From: Candidatus Gastranaerophilales bacterium
GTDB lineage: Bacteria > Cyanobacteriota > Vampirovibrionia > Gastranaerophilales > Gastranaerophilaceae
DNA: 64,000 nt
NCBI GenBank assembly: GCA_944323695.1
Contig: CALUTI010000003.1
Span: 124,001-188,000, forward strand
Direction: 5' to 3'
Shown: positions 37,206 through 44,335 of the stretch, piece by piece
Numbering within the stretch: the stretch's first letter is position 1
Layout: each line of letters starts with the position of its first letter
Position numbers and translations under genes: made by a program
Notes under the pieces: model-generated
Told to the model about the DNA's origin: nothing
The model's database searches: none
What the model saw: only the letters and a program-made list of their open reading frames with translations

Positions 37206-37275
37206 CCCCTCGCCCCTTGAGGGAGAGGGATGAACACTTGACGAACTTGTGAGTCTTAGTGTTCAGGGTGAGGGG
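37206..37275. repeat. CCCCTCGCCC...GGGTGAGGGG repeat between genes
   Basis: Outer arms CCCCTCGCCC / GGGTGAGGGG, conserved CTTGAGGGAGAGGG, and an inner hairpin TGAACACT / AGTGTTCA. Same family as the in-frame copy in dxr and related to those in priA and the TIGR02757 gene. Lies between lpxA and the glucokinase gene, which start in opposite directions. Confidence 0.75.
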
Positions 37276-37409
37276 TTGCCCTCAACATAATTATATTATA
37301 AATTCCCCGCTGTCTCAATATTTTAATATTATCTTAATCTCACCTTACAAACTTTTAATTTAATATTTTTGTCATAAAATAGTAATATAACATTTAAGAA
37401 GGGGAAAAT

Positions 37410-38357
37410 ATGGCTAAGAATAGAATAGGAATTGATGTTGGCGGAACTAATGTTAAAATTGCTTTAGTAGATGATAAGGGAAGTATTTTATATTCAAACT
37501 CTGTTCCCACGAGGGCTGAAATGGGTTACGAATATACAGTAAATAATATCAAGCAGGCTATCAAAGATTTGATTACAGAGACAAAAGTTTCACATATTGA
37601 AGGAATCGGCTTTGATTTTCCGGGACAAATAGATTATAAAAACGGAATAGTAAGACTTGCCCCGAATATTCCCGGCTGGGTTAATATTCCGATTGCCCAA
37701 ATTATTGAAGATGAATTCAAAATCCCGACAAGAATTGATAACGACGTTCACTGCGCGGCACTTGGTGAATTGAACTTTGGTGCAGGAAAAGGCTGTGAAA
37801 ACTTTATCTGCATGACAGTCGGAACAGGTATCGGCTCAGGCATTGTTATTAACGGAAAATTAGTGCGCGGAGCCTCTAATGCTGCCGGTGAACTCGGTCA
37901 TATTAAATTACAAATGCATGAAGGTCCACTATGCGGATGCGGAGATTACGGATGTCTGGAGGCTTTTGCATCAGGGCCGTCAATAGTTGCAATGGCAGAA
38001 GAATACATTAAAGGCGGCAAATCAACCAAATTCCGTGAAATGGCAAATAGGGGAGAAATCACACCGTTTGTTGTTGCAGAAGCAGCAAAACAGGGCGATC
38101 CGGTTGCAAGAAGAATTTTCACACGTGTCGGTGAATATATAGGATTTGGACTTTCAAGTGTTGTAAACCTCTTAAACCCTGAAAAAATCATTATCGGCGG
38201 AGGGGTTGCCGATGCAGGCGATATTTTACTTGATCCGATTAGAGAAACAATTAAAAAACGCTCTATGGTTGTTGCGGGTTCTGCAGTTGAGGTTGTTCCG
38301 GCGAAATTAGGCAACACCGCAGGCGTTATAGGCGCAAGTTTATTAATTGAAAGCTAA
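37410..38357 (+). CDS. ROK-family glucokinase
   Basis: Phosphorylates glucose, or a related sugar, with ATP. Shown by DVGGTNVKIAL (phosphate loop), GTGIGSGIVINGKL, the GELGHIKLQ motif and the zinc site CGCGDYGCLEAFASG. 315 residues, normal. SD AAGAAGGGG. The GH13 enzyme and PPi-PFK in the window fit the same sugar route. Confidence 0.88.
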   Translation: MAKNRIGIDVGGTNVKIALVDDKGSILYSNSVPTRAEMGYEYTVNNIKQAIKDLITETKVSHIEGIGFDFPGQIDYKNGIVRLAPNIPGWVNIPIAQIIEDEFKIPTRIDNDVHCAALGELNFGAGKGCENFICMTVGTGIGSGIVINGKLVRGASNAAGELGHIKLQMHEGPLCGCGDYGCLEAFASGPSIVAMAEEYIKGGKSTKFREMANRGEITPFVVAEAAKQGDPVARRIFTRVGEYIGFGLSSVVNLLNPEKIIIGGGVADAGDILLDPIRETIKKRSMVVAGSAVEVVPAKLGNTAGVIGASLLIES

Positions 38358-38362
38358 AAAAT

Positions 38363-38396
38363 AAAAGAGCGCGATACACTGTACCGCACTCTTTTT
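38363..38396. terminator. terminator (likely bidirectional) after glucokinase
   Basis: The imperfect stem AAAAGAGCGCG...CGCACTCTTTTTT has T runs on both strands. It could also end a minus-strand RNA from 38399-38560. Confidence 0.7.
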
Positions 38397-38398
38397 TC

Positions 38399-38560
38399 GG
38401 TTGTTAGGGAATCATGCTGTCCCTGAACCGACGGTGTCATTATAAGCTGCCTGTTGAAGGATTCCCGCGCTCCTGCATAGAATCGGAGATCCGGCAAAGC
38501 AGCCGCCGCGCTTTATTGCATGTCCCAGCAAATCCGGGATTGATTCGGACCGGACACCGT
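38399..38560 (+). ncRNA. candidate structured RNA (6S-like), strand uncertain
   Basis: A GC-richer island of about 160 nt without a convincing gene. On the plus strand GGTT..AGGG pairs with CCCT.AACC; CGGTGTC (near 38434) pairs with GACACCG (near 38548); inside, GCTGCC/GGC..GCAGC, GGAT/ATCC and CTCC/GGAG stack into a rod, and GTCCC/GGGAT forms a small hairpin on the 3' side. The segment TGTCCCTGAACCGA resembles the GTCCCCTGAGCCGA region of proteobacterial 6S RNA. No clear promoter was found. It could instead be the 3' UTR of hsp20, read on the minus strand. Confidence 0.35.
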
Positions 38561-38561
38561 T

Positions 38562-39041
38562 TTAGTCTTGTATTTCTATTTTTTGAGGTTTATACTCCTG
38601 TGCATTTTGTTTAGGCACGGTTATTTTTAATACCCCGTCTTTATATTTGGCTGTTGCTTCCGAAGCTTTTACAGGCTGATCAAAAGATATTGTTCGTTGA
38701 TATTTACCGTAACGAAATTCACTTGTATGATAGCGTGCATTCTTTTCGGCTTCTTCTTTTTCTTCCTTTTCTTCCTGAATTTCGGCGGTAATTGTCATGA
38801 AATCATTATCAATTTCAATTTCTATATCGTCTTTTTTTATTCCGGGAAGCTGGACTTTTACTTTGTAGTCGTCTTTATTTTGCTTAACCTCTATTGCAGG
38901 TCTCCATATGGATGTCTTTTTTATATTTAAAGGATTTGCAAAATGATTGGTTAAAAGCGTATCTCTTAAAAAATTATTCAATTCCTGATGAATACTGTCA
39001 AAATAAAGCTCCGGCTCTCTTATTATCAAATCGTGTTTCAT
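38562..39041 (-). CDS. Hsp20-family small heat-shock protein
   Basis: ATP-independent holdase chaperone. The alpha-crystallin domain runs from about residue 50 to the end: PAIEVKQNKDDYKVKVQLPGIKK to KDGVLKITVPK, followed by a short tail. Start chosen at ATG 39041, seven nt after AAAGGAG; the upstream frame to 39089 lacks this support. A Glu/Lys-rich stretch (EEKEEKEEAEKNA) sits in the central loop. No CIRCE element was seen upstream. Confidence 0.9.
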   Translation of the reverse strand: MKHDLIIREPELYFDSIHQELNNFLRDTLLTNHFANPLNIKKTSIWRPAIEVKQNKDDYKVKVQLPGIKKDDIEIEIDNDFMTITAEIQEEKEEKEEAEKNARYHTSEFRYGKYQRTISFDQPVKASEATAKYKDGVLKITVPKQNAQEYKPQKIEIQD

Positions 39042-39183
39042 GGAAACTCCTTTCATAATCAAGATAAACTTTTTTTCAGCGTGTTTCATTCTCTTATCGG
39101 TTAATAATTCATTTTTAAATTATACACTTTTGATTAATAGAATTAATTTATCCTTGTTGAATAATTAATTCAGGAGGCTTGAT

Positions 39184-40209
39184 ATGTCAATAAAAATGCT
39201 TGTTTTTGAATATAGAGAAACTGAACGTGATTTCTTCGGACAAAATAAATTCAATAATTACGATATAAAATTCTTTGACTTTAGTCTTAATGAAGAAACT
39301 ATCAATGAAATATCAGAAGAAGACAAAAATCAAACGTCTATAATAAGTGTTTTTATTAATTCAACACTCACAAAAGAAATTATTGACCAGTTTAAAAACT
39401 TGCGAGTAATTGCAACACGATCAACTGGTTATGATAATATTAACAAAAAAGCCTGTGTGCAAAGAAATATTGCACTTTTAAACGTCCAAAATTACGGCGA
39501 AACAGCCGTTGCGGAATTTACAATGGGACTGATTATAGGAGTTGTAAGGAATATATTCAACTCTGTTATAAGCGTAAAAAATAATAACTATATGGGAACC
39601 TCTTTTGTAGGAAGGGATTTGGAAAAACTAACACTTGGTGTTGTAGGAACCGGTGCAATCGGAGCGGCAGTTTGCAGGCTCGCTCATGCTTTCGGGATGA
39701 AAATTCTTGCGTATGATCTGGTTGAAAAAACAGAATTAGAAGAAAAATACAATGTAAATTTTACAACCCTTGATTTTTTAATAAGAAATTCCGATATAAT
39801 AACGTTACATGTGCCTTATACGGGCAACAATTATCACATGTTTTCAAAACATGAATTTGATTTAATGAAACCGAATTCGTATTTTATAAATGTTGCACGC
39901 GGAGAGCTTGTTGAAACATGTTACTTGAAAGAAAATCTCGAAAACGGAAAAATCCTTGCGGCAGCTTTGGATGTTGTGGCTTGTAATTATAATGCAGCAT
40001 GCGAAAAACTTTCTAATAATATGGAAAAATCATCACTTCAATGTCTGCAAAATTCTAAAACCATTCAGGAATTAATTCAGATGCCCAATGTTTTTGTAAC
40101 ACCGCACATTGCGTATGAATCTCAAGACGCCATTGATTTCATACTAACCAAAACTTTTGACGGGATTTCGGATTTTATCAACGGCGGAAGCAAAAACAGA
40201 GTGTTTTAG
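39184..40209 (+). CDS. D-isomer specific 2-hydroxyacid dehydrogenase (D-lactate dehydrogenase-like)
   Basis: NAD-binding motif GVVGTGAIGAAV near residue 155, catalytic Arg in NVARGELVE, and His in TPHIAYES. An N-terminal RSTGYDNIN segment is typical of D-lactate dehydrogenases. 341 residues, normal. SD AGGAGG. May regenerate NAD+ in fermentation; the substrate is not certain. Confidence 0.85.
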   Translation: MSIKMLVFEYRETERDFFGQNKFNNYDIKFFDFSLNEETINEISEEDKNQTSIISVFINSTLTKEIIDQFKNLRVIATRSTGYDNINKKACVQRNIALLNVQNYGETAVAEFTMGLIIGVVRNIFNSVISVKNNNYMGTSFVGRDLEKLTLGVVGTGAIGAAVCRLAHAFGMKILAYDLVEKTELEEKYNVNFTTLDFLIRNSDIITLHVPYTGNNYHMFSKHEFDLMKPNSYFINVARGELVETCYLKENLENGKILAAALDVVACNYNAACEKLSNNMEKSSLQCLQNSKTIQELIQMPNVFVTPHIAYESQDAIDFILTKTFDGISDFINGGSKNRVF

Positions 40210-40261
40210 ATAAAATTTGTTAAAATTTTGCCTATAATGCATAATATTTTATAATTAAAGA

Positions 40262-41590
40262 ATGAAAATAGGATTTATACCAATAGATAATCGTCCTGTA
40301 TGCTATACTTTGCCCAAACAAATTGCGGCAATTGACAACAGCATTGAACTTTTTCTGCCTGATAGAAGCCTGCTTGGGGATTTGACCAAATATGTCGATA
40401 CAGAAAAACTTTTTGAATGGCTGGAAAATCTTCCAAACCTTGATGCAATAATAATTTCCCTTGATACACTTGCATACGGCGGCTTGATATCTTCAAGAAG
40501 ATGCCCCGACACCTTTGAAGAGGTTAAAACAAAAATTCAAAAGTTATACGAAATTCTTTCGGGTAAAAACACTGCAATCTATGCGTTTTCAAGTATTATG
40601 AGGATTTCAAATAACAATATTAATGAGGAAGAAAAAGAATACTGGTCAAAATGGGGCAAAAAAATATTTAACTATTCCTACTGTATGGATAAATACGGCA
40701 CAATATGCAAAAAAGAAGTACCCGATGAAATTCTTGAGGATTATCTGAAAACCAGAAAAAGAAATTTTGAAATAAATAAGATTTACCTTGACTGGCAAAA
40801 ACAAGGATTTTTTAAAACTCTTGTATTTTCTAAAGATGACTGCGCGGAATACGGGTTTAATGTTCAGGAAGCTAAAGCCCTTGAAGCGCTTGGAGGTTTT
40901 GTAAAAACAGGCGCTGATGAAATTCCGCTGACACTTTTTGCACAGGCAATTAAAGGTAATGTAAAAATTGCACCGGTATTTTTGGAGCCAGATTACAAAA
41001 ATCTTATATCAAATTATGAAGACATTTCTGTTGAAAACAGCGTCAAGGGACAAATTCAACTTTCCGGATGCGAGGTCTCCGACATACAAAATGCGGATAT
41101 TTTGCTGTATGTCAATAACTTTAAAGAGCATCAGGGGGAAATTGTTATGAAAACGGCTACAGAACCATTTAACGGCACCTGGGAAACGCCTGACAAGCCT
41201 TATATGATTGCTGATGTGCGTTTTGCAAACGGAAGTGACAACAAATTTGTTGAAACATTATTCAAATGCGATTTTGATAATAATTTTTACGGCTATTCCG
41301 CCTGGAATACCACGGCTAACAGCCTTGGAAGTCTTATTTGTGCCGCCAAAATTAAATTTCTGGCTCAAAAATATAATGACACTGCTTTTAAAAAACTGGA
41401 AATCATAAGATTCCTTGACGATTGGGCGTATCAGGCAAATGTCCGGCAGCAAAAACCCGATAACACGTCAATTAAAGACAAAATGTCAGAATTTGAAAAA
41501 ATTGTATTTGATAAAATCGGATTACAGACCGAAGTAGAATATAAATTCCCTTGGAACAGGTTATTTGAGGTGGAAGTTGAGCTTAATTGA
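40262..41590 (+). CDS. DUF4127 family protein
   Basis: 442 residues matching DUF4127: KIGFIPIDNRPVCYTLP at the start, ISLDTLAYGGLISSR, and SAWNTTANSLGSLICAAKI near residue 350. Function of the family is unknown. TATAAT ends 6 nt before the ATG and there is no SD, so a leaderless message is likely. Overlaps the mntP-like gene, suggesting cotranscription. Confidence 0.8.
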   Translation: MKIGFIPIDNRPVCYTLPKQIAAIDNSIELFLPDRSLLGDLTKYVDTEKLFEWLENLPNLDAIIISLDTLAYGGLISSRRCPDTFEEVKTKIQKLYEILSGKNTAIYAFSSIMRISNNNINEEEKEYWSKWGKKIFNYSYCMDKYGTICKKEVPDEILEDYLKTRKRNFEINKIYLDWQKQGFFKTLVFSKDDCAEYGFNVQEAKALEALGGFVKTGADEIPLTLFAQAIKGNVKIAPVFLEPDYKNLISNYEDISVENSVKGQIQLSGCEVSDIQNADILLYVNNFKEHQGEIVMKTATEPFNGTWETPDKPYMIADVRFANGSDNKFVETLFKCDFDNNFYGYSAWNTTANSLGSLICAAKIKFLAQKYNDTAFKKLEIIRFLDDWAYQANVRQQKPDNTSIKDKMSEFEKIVFDKIGLQTEVEYKFPWNRLFEVEVELN

Positions 41591-42119
41591 TATAATTTTA
41601 CTTGCAATAGCACTTGGTATAGATTGTTTGATTGTCTCCTTTTCACAAGGGCTTATATTTTATAAAAAAAGAACAATAAATTCGCTTAGGCTTGCCCTTA
41701 CAATGGGACTATTTCAGGGATTTATGCCTTGTGTAGGTTATATTGGCGCTGATTATATTTACAATATTGTCGCACCGTTTAGCAAATGGCTGGTTTTTGC
41801 CATATTTTTTGTGCTGGGCGTCAAATTTATTCTCGAAGCCTTTCAGCCAGATAAGGAAGAAATTTGCTGTATAGGATTTAGATGTTTGATAAGTTTAGGT
41901 ATTGCAACAAGTATTGATGCTCTTGTTGCAGGTGCAAGCCTTAATTTTTCAAGAACACCATTACTTTTTGCAGCCCTATTAATAGGAATTGCATCATTTA
42001 TTATGTCTTTAAGCGGTTTTTGGTCCGGTAATTTCCTTAAAAAATTCCCGAAAAAATACCTTGAAATCACGGGCGGAATAATTTTAATTTTTCTTGCCGT
42101 AAAATCAGTTATTTCCTGA
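41577..42119 (+). CDS. mntP: MntP-like manganese efflux pump
   Basis: Six predicted membrane segments, with two related halves: IILLAIALGIDCLIVSFSQGL and LGIATSIDALVAGASLNF, each with the Asp typical of MntP. Start set at TTG 41577 (SLIDIILL) next to GAGGTGG; TTG 41565 is an in-frame alternative. 180 residues. Overlaps the DUF4127 gene by 14 nt. Exports Mn2+ by analogy; specificity not shown. Confidence 0.8.
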   Translation: MSLIDIILLAIALGIDCLIVSFSQGLIFYKKRTINSLRLALTMGLFQGFMPCVGYIGADYIYNIVAPFSKWLVFAIFFVLGVKFILEAFQPDKEEICCIGFRCLISLGIATSIDALVAGASLNFSRTPLLFAALLIGIASFIMSLSGFWSGNFLKKFPKKYLEITGGIILIFLAVKSVIS

Positions 42120-42346
42120 TTTTTGGCATGCCTGCATGCCCAAAACTCAGTAATATTACTAAATTATTTACATTTCTTAATAAAGTTTTAACCCATGTAA
42201 AACCATGTCCCGACATGGGTTTTCATGGTTTAAAATCTTGAGAGCATGATATAGCTTTATTTATCATGTGATTGACACCTCAAAAACCCCTATGCAAAGG
42301 CGTCTAAGGCAGTTGTTACAATTCTTCATAACAACATGTTTGCCCC
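42120..42346. other. intergenic region with overlapping inverted repeats
   Basis: No gene seen. Two overlapping inverted repeats, AACCCATGT / ACATGGGTT and AAACCATG / CATGGTTT, lie at 42190-42232 and could form alternative hairpins, possibly a weak terminator for mntP. Confidence 0.4.
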
Positions 42347-42374
42347 TTGAAAAATAATACTTATTCCCTATAAT
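42347..42374 (+). promoter_or_regulatory. sigma70-type promoter
   Basis: TTGAAA (42347-42352), 16-bp spacer, TATAAT (42369-42374). Start expected near 42381, giving a 110-nt leader before the Cys-rich protein gene. Confidence 0.7.
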
Positions 42375-42380
42375 GTTAGT

Positions 42381-42489
42381 ATAAACAGGTCGGAGATAGT
42401 TGATACAAGCGACCTCAGGGGTGGGGTAAAGGCAGCTTTGCTGTCTATATCACGCATGTGTGAGTAGATGAATTTGGAGATTATATAAA
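42381..42489 (+). ncRNA. candidate structured leader RNA upstream of a Cys-rich protein and hpf
   Basis: Between the promoter and the start at 42490 there are two clear hairpins, GGTCG...CGACC and GGCAGC-TTT-GCTGTC, with a purine-rich CAGGGGTGGGGTAAAGG between them. It resembles a riboswitch-like or protein-binding leader. A link to the published raiA motif (found near hpf/raiA genes) is only a guess from gene context. Confidence 0.4.
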
Positions 42490-42711
42490 TTGTTTAGAAG
42501 TAGAGATATGGGTAGAGCAGTTGCCGTTAGAAGATGGACACCAACCGCTCTTGAATGTTATAAAAGAGGCTGTAACTGTGAGGGATGTTTTTACAAAGAT
42601 TTCTTTAGCGGGTCTTCACAAAAATGTCAAATGAAAGCATCAGTATTGGAATTGGTCAGAGTAATCGGCACACCGAATGTTGAATTACCGCAATTTATTA
42701 TAGAAGATTAG
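42490..42711 (+). CDS. small Cys-rich protein of unknown function
   Basis: 73 residues. Central cluster CYKRGCNCEGCFY plus a later Cys in SSQKCQMK suggests a zinc or Fe-S site; the tail SVLELVRVIGTPNVELPQF is helical. Start TTG 42490 lies 10 nt after GGAG; ATG 42508 is an alternative. Preceded by a structured leader and followed by hpf, which hints at a translation- or stress-related role. Confidence 0.7.
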   Translation: MFRSRDMGRAVAVRRWTPTALECYKRGCNCEGCFYKDFFSGSSQKCQMKASVLELVRVIGTPNVELPQFIIED

Positions 42712-42740
42712 TTTATTACCCCCTTTAAAAAATCCGTGAA

Positions 42741-42768
42741 TTGTGTTATACTGCTATGGCAGTATAAT
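42741..42768 (+). promoter_or_regulatory. promoter or operator with palindrome upstream of hpf
   Basis: TTGTGT (42741-42746), 16 bp, TATAAT (42763-42768). A perfect palindrome TATACTGC-TATG-GCAGTATA (42747-42766) fills the spacer and overlaps the -10. It could be a repressor site, or an RNA hairpin if transcription comes from upstream. Confidence 0.45.
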
Positions 42769-42782
42769 AATGGAGGTTTTAA

Positions 42783-43151
42783 ATGCACATTTACGTAAAC
42801 GGAAGAAACATCGAAATTACTGACGCTATTAAGGCTTATGTAAAAGAAAAAATGGGTAAGGTTGCAGCACACTACGATCAAATTCAAGGAATTGACGTTG
42901 TTTTATCTGTAATCAAAAATCCTTCAGCATCAGGAAAGCATGTTGCAGAAGTTTCTTGCAAAATGGCTTCCGGCGTAATCCGCTGTGAAGAAGCTGCTGA
43001 ATCTATGTATGCAAGTATTGATTTATTGGCTGATAAATTGGCAAGACAAATTGAAAAATATAAAGGCAAAACTCTCACTCCGGGCAAAGAATCAATAAGA
43101 ACTGATTCCGTTGAAGAAGAAGAAAAATCCGAAGAAGAAGTTGTTGAATAA
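42783..43151 (+). CDS. hpf: ribosome hibernation promoting factor / RaiA family
   Basis: Binds the 30S decoding site and stalls ribosomes under stress. Short S30AE/HPF domain (~1-100): IYVNGRNIEITDAIKAYVKEKM, then HVAEVSCKMASGVIRCEEAAESMYASIDLLADKL. It lacks the C-terminal dimerisation domain of long HPF and instead ends in an acidic tail (EEEEKSEEEVVE). SD GGAGG. Confidence 0.92.
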   Translation: MHIYVNGRNIEITDAIKAYVKEKMGKVAAHYDQIQGIDVVLSVIKNPSASGKHVAEVSCKMASGVIRCEEAAESMYASIDLLADKLARQIEKYKGKTLTPGKESIRTDSVEEEEKSEEEVVE

Positions 43152-43154
43152 ATA

Positions 43155-43181
43155 AAAAAGAGCCCATAAGGGCTCTTTTTT
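43155..43181. terminator. terminator between hpf and pilin locus 4
   Basis: AAAAAGAGCCC-ATAA-GGGCTCTTTTTT; symmetric A and T runs, so it can work in both directions. Confidence 0.85.
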
Positions 43182-43197
43182 ATCGCAGTTACAAATA

Positions 43198-44063
43198 TTA
43201 ATTTACAAATTCCCCGCCTATTTCATAATCTACAACATCATCAGGCAATTTGTTATATTTTATAATATCTTCTATACAACCGGCAAATATACTACATAAA
43301 AATTCATAGTTATCTTGTGTTATATAAAACGCAAACGCATCTCTACCAATCTGATTTGGTAAATTTTCCCCGTTAACGTCAACCATAAATTTTGCACAAT
43401 ATTTTTCAACACAAGTTCCTTGAATAGGATTGCCATTTTCATCCAATTTGGCACTGCCATCCTCATTATATTTAGTGCATGTATATTCTCTACGGCAGTC
43501 GGGACGCAAATTTATCCCTATTATCATTCCGTTTGTAAGACGAAGATTTGGGACTTCCATCTGCGAAGAGCTATTCGTGTTAGTTGTAACATTTTCAACA
43601 GGTTTTACATATTTCAAATTGTAGCGCGAATTATTTACCTTTGATCCTTTAAAATATTTTGATAAATCCGCAATAACCTTCGCAGAATCGCCATTCGGAT
43701 TAATTGTATCAGTTAAAACCATACTTGATGAGTCAGCTTTAATCCTATTCAACGCTTGCGTCACTAACGAATATGCCTGTTTATTACGGGTTATCAGTTC
43801 CTTTTCTTTATAATTTGCTATAAGCGTCGGTATTGTCATTGCGGCAACTATTCCAATGATTCCAAGGGTGATTAAGACTTCTGCCAGGGTGAACGCATAT
43901 TTTTTACTAAGGTCAAAAATTGTTTTCTCGACGACGCTCCCACCTCCGGCTCCGCTATGGTCTCGAAAACAATTTTCGACCTTAGTTTTTTCACCAAAAC
44001 CCTTGCTATTTCTACCTAGGAGAGACGCCCCCCCCCGTTTTTGAATTTTTTCATAATTTTCAT
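43198..44063 (-). CDS. type IV pilin-like protein, locus 4 (leader out of frame, 9 G)
   Basis: The only supported start is ATG 44063 behind GGAGAAAAGCTT, but with 9 G the leader MKIMKKFKNGGG reads RLS then stop. One added G would give NGGGASLLGRNSKGFGEKT and run unbroken into the prepilin signal KYA-FTLAEVLITLGIIGIV. No ATG lies between the leader and the signal; the first ATG of the pilin frame is inside the helix (43839), which could not be exported. So the gene looks OFF. The mature part is Cys-rich (CRREYTCTKYN, CVEKYCAKF) and differs from loci 2, 3 and 6. Confidence 0.75.
43907..43985. repeat. inverted-repeat element, copy C
   Basis: Arms CTAAGGTCAAAAATTGTTTTC and its complement (one mismatch in 21) flank a 37-bp core with CGACGACGCTCCCACC and CCGGCTCCGCTATGG. 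The core is that of copies A and B in reverse orientation, but the arms are different, and are still complementary to each other. Confidence 0.85.
44028..44036 (-). repeat. poly-G tract (9 G), pilin locus 4
   Basis: Nine G after leader codon 9 (AAC); the frame then reads CGT CTC TCC TAG. OFF at 9, ON at 10. Confidence 0.85.
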
Positions 44064-44124
44064 AAGCTTTTCTCCTTCTTTTGGGTTTATTATAACATTT
44101 TTTTTAATTTTTGACAAACTATTA

Positions 44125-44153
44125 TTGACAATAATAATTTATTATCATATCAT
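44125..44153 (+). promoter_or_regulatory. sigma70-type promoter of a micropeptide unit
   Basis: TTGACA (44125-44130), 17-bp spacer, TATCAT (44148-44153). A second TTGACA lies at 44111-44116. Confidence 0.6.
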
Positions 44154-44173
44154 AAAACACAAAAGGAAGAAAA

Positions 44174-44260
44174 ATGAGAAACAACACAACAATGATGATG
44201 CAAATGATGATGCAAAGCCTAAGTTCAGGTGGTCATTGTGTTGCATTTCGAATGTGTTAA
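44174..44260 (+). CDS. Met/Gln-rich micropeptide (28 aa)
   Basis: ATG 44174 follows AAAAGGAAG. The peptide begins MRNNTTMMMQMMMQSLSS and ends GGHCVAFRMC, with two Cys. It has its own promoter (44125) and terminator (44281), so it is a complete small transcription unit. Function unknown; it might be a metal-binding peptide, a leader peptide or an RNA with incidental coding. Confidence 0.45.
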   Translation: MRNNTTMMMQMMMQSLSSGGHCVAFRMC

Positions 44261-44280
44261 TCGAAAATAAAACAAGTTCA

Positions 44281-44307
44281 AGCCACCTGATAAAGGTGGC
44301 TTTTTTA
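44281..44307 (+). terminator. terminator of the micropeptide unit
   Basis: AGCCACC-TGATAA-AGGTGGCT followed by TTTTT. The strand segment CAGGTGG inside the micropeptide gene could also pair with CCACCTG here. Confidence 0.8.
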
Positions 44308-44335
44308 GTGTGTAACAATAATAAGGATGTAAAAA

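Noticed and set aside
38440-38520. SRP (4.5S) RNA, because of TCCGGCAAAGCAGCC
   Set aside because: It resembles the SRP domain IV sequence only in part; the GGAA tetraloop hairpin and its flanking symmetric loop are missing.
39042-39183. CIRCE or other heat-shock operator upstream of hsp20
   Set aside because: No TTAGCACTC-N9-GAGTGCTAA-like inverted repeat is present in the intergenic region.
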